From Ochotona curzoniae (taxonomy: Eukaryota > Chordata > Mammalia > Lagomorpha > Ochotonidae): 64,000 nt of DNA. The notes beneath the pieces were generated by a model. It was not told where the DNA came from and made no database searches. It saw only the letters and a list, made by a program, of their open reading frames with translations. This document shows positions 57,296 to 64,000 of this stretch, in pieces (within the stretch, counting starts at the first letter, position 1; each line of letters opens with the position of its first letter). The position numbers and the translations under genes are program-made. The stretch is from assembly GCF_017591425.1 (NCBI RefSeq), contig NW_024465885.1, positions 38,386,501 to 38,450,500 of the forward strand, given 5' to 3'.

Positions 57296-57494
57296 GTTGA
57301 AAACACACCCAATTTGTGTAATCATTGCTTTTTCCATATGTGTGTGTGTCAGAATTCCTGTGTCTGTCACTGTTCTTTTAAATTTGACCAATCTCACAGG
57401 AAATTAGTACAGCTGCAGAAAGCACCCTTTATGAAATCTTTTTGTTTATTCCCATTACCAATTAAAAAGTGAGGGCATCATTCATATGCACACA

Positions 57495-57730
57495 CATGCA
57501 CAGACACATGGAGGAAGAGAAAGAGAGAGAGTCAAGACCAAAGGCAGAAGCTCTTACTTCAATCCAGGTCTTCCGTGGGTATGGATTCAACTACTCCTGC
57601 CTTCATTGATACTTCCCAGGGTCTATATTAGTAGAAACCTAGGTTTACGAGAAGAGCTGAGGCGGAAATGCAGCATCGCTGATAATGATTCCTCAGCATC
57701 TTAAGGGGGTGCCGTAACTGAAGGCCCAAC
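57495..57730 (-). mobile_element. Old C-type SINE, antisense
   Basis: GAAGAGAAAGAGAGAGAGTC tail, AATCCAGGTCTTCCGTGGGT, GGGTCTATATTAGTAGAAAC and GAGGCGGAAATGCAGCATCG. Diverged. Confidence 0.55.
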
Positions 57731-58084
57731 CCTCTTCCTGACACAGACCTTTTAATTGGTTCCAAAAAAGAGAATGTAAATTCAACATTGTGTCAAGTTA
57801 TTTCCACGATTTAAGTTCAATCTTACATCTATGCTTTTTTTTTACAGAAATCTGTCTTTACACAATAATCTGTGAATTGTGCTTCTATTACATTTGACTC
57901 AAATAACAGCTAATACTAAAATATTCTCATCTCAGAAAGAATGAATGCAATAGCAAAAAAGCTCTGTCTGAGGACCTTGTATATATAATCTTATATTTTT
58001 ACTTTTAATACAAGGTTGAATGATAACTAAATATATTAACAATGCAGTGCATATTTATTTGGCTGCTACATCACACACTAAAAT
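57731..58084. other. Unique AT-rich DNA
   Basis: Nothing recognised. Confidence 0.45.
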
Positions 58085-58385
58085 AACTATCGTGTTGGTG
58101 TGTATTTAGATGGGTGGCTACAACAGCAGTCATGCCGCAGTGAGTATGTAATTGGGATGACTGGTTCTAGCTCCTGGCTCCAGGCTCCTGATGGTGCAGA
58201 TCCTGGGAGATGGTGATGATGCTTCAAGAAATAAAGCTTTTGCTCCCCAAATAGGAGATTAATCAAGTCCTGGGCTTTTAGTTTCTTGACATTTAGGGCA
58301 TAAGCAGCAGATAAGACTTTCATTTTGTTCGCTCTCTCTCGTTCTCTCTCTCTGCATCTCTCTGGCCCTATGCCTCTCAAACCTA
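58085..58385 (+). mobile_element. Old C-type SINE (early subfamily)
   Basis: GTGCAGATCCTGGGAGATGG, TGATGATGCTTCAAGAAATA and a CTCTCTCTCGTTCTCTCTCT block before CTATGCCTCTCAAACC. Order fits; middle is diverged. Confidence 0.5.
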
Positions 58386-58740
58386 TTAAGCTTTATGACT
58401 GAATTTTCATGCCCATACTCTATCTTCATTTTTACCATCATTGCTTTCATGTAAAAACTGAATGTCCACCTATGTTTCCACGTTACCATGCATATTTTAA
58501 AAAGATAGACTTTCCAGTATGAGTATATTGAATATTAGCACTAGTTCTCTTTTAGTTATAGTACTTTATACAATTGTGTTAAAGAATACTTACAAACATT
58601 AGTTTTTTTCTCCTAATAAATGGTTGATTTTTCTACATTGTCATTGCTAAGCATAATAAAGAGCTAGGAGAAAGTTTACTTATATTTTCATCTTTTAGCT
58701 ATTCATTTTTACAGAACAAAAGACGACACATTAATAAATC
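58386..58740. other. Unique AT-rich DNA
   Basis: Nothing recognised. Confidence 0.45.
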
Positions 58741-58748
58741 TTAGTTTA

Positions 58749-59079
58749 TTTTTCTTACATCTTGTTTATTTTTATTTAATAGGCAGATTTATGGAGAGAA
58801 GGACAGATAGCGAGAGACGGTCTTCCATATGCTAGTTGACTCCCCAAGTGGCCACAACAGCCAGAGTTGAGCTGATCTGAAGCTGGGAGAGAGGATCTTC
58901 TTCCAGGTCTCCCAAGTGGGTGCAGAGACCTAAGGAATTGAGCCATACTCTGCTTTCTCAGGCCATAATCAGGGACCTGTAAGAAAAGTGGAGTATCCAG
59001 GACACAACCCAGCACCCTCATGGGATCCTGGTGCCACAGGACAAAGGATTAGCATTTTGAGTCATGCAGATGGCCCCAA
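58749..59079 (-). mobile_element. C-type SINE, antisense, full length
   Basis: TTATTTTTATTTAATAGGCA tail, TTCCAGGTCTCCCAAGTGGG, CATACTCTGCTTTCTCAGGC and inverted head GCAGATGGCCCC. TTAGTTTA flanks both sides (58741-58748 and 59080-59087). Confidence 0.92.
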
Positions 59080-59087
59080 TTAGTTTA

Positions 59088-61070
59088 AAAGAATTTTTAA
59101 AATAAGTGGTTCTTGATTGAACTAAGCAATTTTTCTGTAGCAATCCTGATAACTTTTTCCAATGCAAAATGTAAAATATCCATGTCTGTTTTAAGCTGTT
59201 TTAGCCAGAGACACTGAAAGGCAGGCTTTCATTGGCCTTAGGATGTTTTCTTGCATGTTTCACATCCAGAGCTAAGCCATTGTAGCAGCTAATAAACAGA
59301 ACACTCTAGTGAAGGCAAACAATAATGCAATCAACTTTAGTTGGCTCTGAAATAAGTGTTTTTAATTGCTGGGAAGTAACAAAAAAAATTTGATGGTAAT
59401 GCTTTTATGACTACTAATATCCAAAAGCGTTGAAGAAATGACCCATTTATTTATATGTTAGAGGAACTCCTCCATTACAAAATTTTGTGAGATGATCAAT
59501 GCATGAGCACTTAGTCCAAAGAGTAAATTTAAGCCTTCTTAAAATAAAATGACTCTACCCTCAAATAATTTTGTTTTCAAAGGTTACATCTCTGGGGGCA
59601 ATGACTAAATTTTTCCTGGTGATTAATAATCAAAATTATGTGGTGTGGTAGTTCTCTACGATCTTTTCTCCCATTGAAAGGAATAACATATTTCAAAACT
59701 AGGACTCTGGGACATTTGGTTTCTCTAAATCACATTTTCCTCCCAAGGAAGTCAAAGTGAAGTGTGTGAAAGTATTGCATAAAATGAAATTAACCAATGT
59801 CAACAAGGTAACATTTGCTTATTAGTAACTTGGTAAATGACAAAAAAAAATACATTTTGGAAAAAATGAAAACTATGTATATTTTTAATCCTTTGGACAT
59901 CTGTACCAAACATCTGGAAATTTGAGTCAATTGTTTTCTCTTAATCCATTTTTCCTCCAGATGCAACGTTCAGTAAATATCAGGGTCAAGCACATCGAGT
60001 TTTCATTCTTATCACTTTGTACACATCTGTTACTGACATGAATTTCTGCCAGATTTCATGTAGGCAGAAGCCAATTCATGGGCCTATTTTGAAATCTTGA
60101 GTTACTTCGTGCTTAATAAAGAGGTGCCAAAAAAAAAAAATCTTACCAAACATGAGAATAATGATAATCTGTTAATGTATCATTTTCCTAGCTTTGTGGT
60201 AAAGGATCGGTTACACACTGTGTAACCCTTAAATATTCAATATAGGAAAAGGCATTTAACTTTTGGGTTTAGTTTTCCAACTTGCAAATGGTAAAGATGT
60301 TGCTATTCATTTTTGATTGTGATTAAAAAAAAGTCATGTAGTCTATCCTCAGCATAGTTTCGTGTCTTCTTCAGTGTTCTTACTTACAAGCATCAATTTT
60401 ACAGTAGATGTCTGTATCCCTTCAACTGGAGGTACTGAAATGTATACCCATTAATTCACACTCTCCTTTTGCAAAAATTCTTTTGCCACAGAATTTTTTT
60501 TAATTCTTCTGCATCTGAATTTCATTTCAGACCATTTTACATGAATGCTTAAGCATTATAATCCAGTGATGTTGACTTATTATACATCATGTATCATACA
60601 TGTTACATATATGACACTATCCAAATGGAACTAAAGAACATAACCTTTCAGAACCAGAGATTTCTTAAATCTTCAACAGCTGTTACTTATTTAAGCAAAC
60701 ATAGAAAAATGTATAAATATATGCAAAACTGAACAGCTTATAAGCAAAAACTGATATAAGCTTTTTTCCCCAACTCAAATTTACTATTTAATACAACCCA
60801 TAAGACCTGGTTGTCTGTACATTTTGCTTGTAAGAACTTTTTTTTCAAGGTTTGGATAAGGAATTTATTGCAGTTCCATTTACTCATGGTGAGATAAAAA
60901 TGGTAAGGTCACAACTTAAGGAGTCATATTATAATAATAAAATTTGTACATTAACAACAAATTAAGCTATACTTTTAAATACATGAAAAGTCAAAATAAT
61001 AATTTTGTGATTAAATAATTGAGAACACTTTAGAATACTTGGAATTACTTAATTGTTATTGAGCACAAGA
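59088..61070. other. Unique AT-rich DNA, SINE-free for ~2 kb
   Basis: No repeat, tandem array or long open frame. Candidate for conserved noncoding sequence by absence of repeats only. Confidence 0.5.
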
Positions 61071-61071
61071 T

Positions 61072-61400
61072 GGGCCGGCATTGGCAGCATGTCAGGTAAA
61101 GTTGCTACCAGCATCTTCAGGAGCCTGCATGTGTTGGTTTATGTCCTGGCAGCTTCCCTTCAGATCCAGCCCCATGAAAAGGACCTGGGAGAATAGAACA
61201 TATTGCAAGGACTTGGGCCTCTCTTATCCACAAGGGAAAACCAGATGAAACTCCTGGCTCCTGTTATTTTTTTTTTTTTTTCTGGCTCAGTACCAGCCAT
61301 GCAGCCATGATGGGAGTGAAACAGTGGATGGAGGATCTCTCTGGCTCTGTGTCTCCCTCTGTCTCTTTTACTGTGATTTTCAAATCAATGAATCTTTAGT
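61072..61400 (+). mobile_element. C-type SINE with an internal T15 tract
   Basis: GATGGGCCGGCATTGGCAGC head, GCAAGGACTTGGGCCTCTCT, AAACTCCTGGCTCCTGTTAT, then T15 (61267-61281), then GGAGTGAAACAGTGGATGGA. The T run interrupts a part of the SINE that has none in other copies. Confidence 0.8.
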
Positions 61401-62460
61401 AAAAGTCAAAGGAAAACTCTGAACCTACACACACCCAGAACCAGAGACATTTTATAATACTAGAAATTTCCTGTACTATCTCAATTCCCTTTAGTTTAGC
61501 AAAGTAATGTATTGGAACAACACAAAGTAAAAGTAAGAAACACAACTGAAATGACAGGCAGTCCAATAAACTGGCTGGAAAACAACACCTAAATGCACAA
61601 TGATATGGATTTGAGACCTAATCTTGCTATTCCCAACCTTTGGAGCACTGAAGTCATCAAATTCCCCTGATCCTGGGGAGAGCTGCTGCAATGGTAAATG
61701 AGTTAATAAATACTAAGTATTTTAAACAGATTTCAACCCCTCTAGATGCTCAACAAAAGGTTAGTTTTTTCCATTATAGCATTACTTTCTATAATGAGAT
61801 TAATACTGAAAGAGGGAAGAACAAATCTCTCTCTTACAATGAAGATTGATCATGAAGATATCTCTAATTGTGTGGTGATCTTAATAATCTCAGTCACATG
61901 TTTTATAAATTTGCAACCTGTGTCCAGAAAACTTAAGCTATTCTTTGTTCTCAAAAAGGCTATTTAACTCCAAATATACTTTGCATCATTAATTGGTTAT
62001 TTAATTCTAAAGCTAACACACCATGTTTTCAAATAATATTTAAATGGAATGATCTATGAGATTTATGAACACAAGGGGGACGCAGATGGTGAAGTAGGAT
62101 GATAAGCAAGTTGGTGTTGAGAGCTGCTTTGGAACTGAGGCCATATTACAATGCTCTGCTATGTGAAAATGGTTCGGACAGAAACCAATCCCCACAATAG
62201 AGAGTAAATAAATGCAAGATTTGAGTCTTTAAATTTCAAATAGGAACTGCACAGGTAGAATGAGCAGTAGTGAAGAAACCAGAAGAGGATTTAGTCTTGC
62301 ATGTATAGATACGTTCAATTTCTCAAAGGGGAAGTACTTTCCCAAGCCTTCTTAAAGCAAGAACAATATATGAATCTAATCTTACACGTTGGTACTGATT
62401 GGATTCTATTATGCTATGCTCTACTTGTTCAGGTTGGTGGGGAGACAGAAGGACAAACTG
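61401..62460. other. Unique AT-rich DNA
   Basis: Nothing recognised; frames at 61491-61691 and 61746-61967 lack motifs. Confidence 0.5.
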
Positions 62461-62464
62461 ATTT

Positions 62465-62726
62465 AATTTGAAAGAGTGAGTGACAGAGAAAGACAGACAC
62501 AGGCAAACATCTTCCATGTATGCCTTCTCTCCCCAAATTCTCAAAATGATCAGGGTTGAGGAAGGCCAAAGTTAAGAACCTGGAAGCACTTGGGTCATCT
62601 CCTGCTGTTTTGTCTTGTGCATTAAAGGAAAGTTTGAACAAAATTGGAATATCTAGAATTTCAACCTGAGTTCATATTGGATATCTGGTGTGGAAGTGGC
62701 CTATCGTGCTGCACCACAAAGCCAGG
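62465..62726 (-). mobile_element. Old C-type SINE, antisense
   Basis: GAAAGAGTGAGTGACAGAGA tail, CACTTGGGTCATCTCCTGCT, CATATTGGATATCTGGTGTG and inverted head GTGCTGCACCACAAAGCC. Confidence 0.65.
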
Positions 62727-64000
62727 CCAGAGTGGGCGTTGTGAAATATCTCCGGCCTCAGTACCACAGTGGTGTTCCTCAGGCCCTTTCTGAGGAGATT
62801 GTTGGGGAAGTTAGGGAAGGGCAATGGATCTCCATTCACACGTGTCCAAAAGATAAGGTCCTGGTGTCACCCAAGGCTCTATGTTACATCAAACCACCTT
62901 CCCATTTCCTTCTTTCTCCACGAATTCACAAGCTGTCCTTGAAGAGTTACTTCCTTTAGTTTTCAATATACTCAACTTATTCTATCTAATTGGAAAGCTT
63001 GTGTTATTTAAAAACAACAGCAGCAATTACATTTTGTTTAACACATCTCTAATATCTTATAGAAGTCAAAAAGTACTTAGCTATAATGAAAAATATAAAG
63101 GTGCCCTGAGTATACATGCATGGTAATGAGCATATTTCAGCAGCTTGGAATTTTGGTCTGCCTTAAAAATCCATGTCTTAACAAAGGTGTTTTATAGCAA
63201 AGGGACTTCATTAAGTGTATGAAGATAATCTATTCAAGGAGGGAGGAAAACCAACTTAACAACCTATTAAGTTAGAAAGAAATTTTGCAAGAGAATCTCA
63301 AGGATATTTCCAAGGAGAAAAAAACATTTATTCCCTGGTAGCACTAATGGAAGTTGGAAATTCAATGTTACTGCAAATATCTGTAGCAAAAGAGTGCTGT
63401 TATTAATAGTCCAAGCTAATCATCTGAGCTCTCGTCTTGTGTAATTAACAGCAGACATGTGCCTGCAGACAGGGACATTTGCGAAGATGGTTCATGGTTT
63501 TAGTGCATCAGCAAGAGAGAATGTAAACATAATTTTCAAAAAGCCAGGGTCTCATCCATTGGGTAACTTAGAGATTCTAAGTGTCTTGAAGAGATGCTAG
63601 ATGACAGACTTCCTTTGAGAATCCAACTCAATCTGTTATCTACCCCCAAAGAAATGCCCTCAGTCTCCAAGACTTCACACCTGCAGAAACATCTACCATG
63701 AAACCTCTCCTTGCAAAACCTGATGGAACTGAAAAAGATATGTGGTAGGTATGAGAAAAATCAATGCTAGAAAATCAGTGCTAGGGAGCCTGTAGCGCTT
63801 CATTTGTTAACAGATTATTTTAAAATTTACACAGCACACTTTTGGTTCAGCCACTCTAGGTCATATGCAAATGAATCTAGAATACAGATCTACGGGTCGA
63901 TGAGAGCATGTGAGATGGGTTTATGCCTGAGAGGAAACAGAGACTACAGCGTTTCGGCATTGTGGAGAGAAAGTTGCCTTGTAATAACTTCAAATATAAG
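62727..64000. other. Unique DNA to window end
   Basis: The 89-codon frame at 62690-62959 begins in the SINE and has no motif. No repeat is recognised to the end. Confidence 0.5.

Overview
This is gene-free mammalian nuclear DNA from a lagomorph, most likely a pika (Ochotona). The attribution rests on the dominant repeat: about twenty good copies of a ~320-bp tRNA-derived C-type SINE. Its head is GGGCCCGGCGCGGTGGCGCA, followed by a polymerase III A box (TGGCGCAGTGG), a B box (GGTTCTAATCC), and a tail of CTCTGTCTCTCC plus A-rich AAATAAATCT units. The subfamily looks more like pika than rabbit C repeats as I remember them. L1 3' ends ending in a G-rich tract, then TGCCTAT..AACTGT..CA and an A tail fit the same order. 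No database search was possible.

I find no protein-coding gene, tRNA, rRNA or recognisable functional small RNA. Open frames of 60-157 codons occur throughout, but the longer ones fall in SINEs (for example 24352-24793 and 32461-32763), antisense to L1 ORF2 (46420-46893), or in stretches with no recognisable motif. The window is best read as intergenic or deep intronic DNA.

Layout. 0-8 kb: an L1 3'-UTR copy, a SINE-in-SINE nest (2.2-2.9 kb), two further L1 3' ends, several SINEs and an ~85-bp minisatellite (6.2-6.5 kb). 8-16 kb: a MIR, a long (TG)n, old SINEs, a 1.2-kb degenerate ~60-bp tandem array with an unplaced leader (10.2-12.1 kb), and MaLR-like LTR remnants. 17.7-19.1 kb: an L1 with an inverted 5' part. 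20.7-21.9 kb: an L1 ORF2 piece with an internal triplication, plus old SINEs. 24-33 kb: SINE-rich, with a T43 homopolymer, a probable solo LTR (28.4-28.9 kb) and a second SINE nest (32.1-32.8 kb). 33.1-33.8 kb: a repeat-free block with 25 CpGs and a splice-flanked open stretch. 35.7-42.9 kb: SINEs and a 1-kb antisense L1 3' end. 45.4-47.6 kb: a second inverted L1 with a compound microsatellite in its coding region. 47.6-52.6 kb: a long SINE-free stretch with a MIR and a hairpin. 53.9-54.9 kb: a 961-bp L1 3'-UTR insertion with a perfect 15-bp target duplication. 56-64 kb: more SINEs and unique AT-rich DNA.

There is no pathway or operon. What the window records is retrotransposition history: L1 machinery mobilised itself (including two or three 5'-inverted insertions) and the SINEs in trans, repeatedly using older A-tails as targets. 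I see no new biological system. The best leads for function are the CpG-retaining block at 33.1-33.8 kb, the SINE-poor unique stretches, and the hairpin at 48.7 kb.
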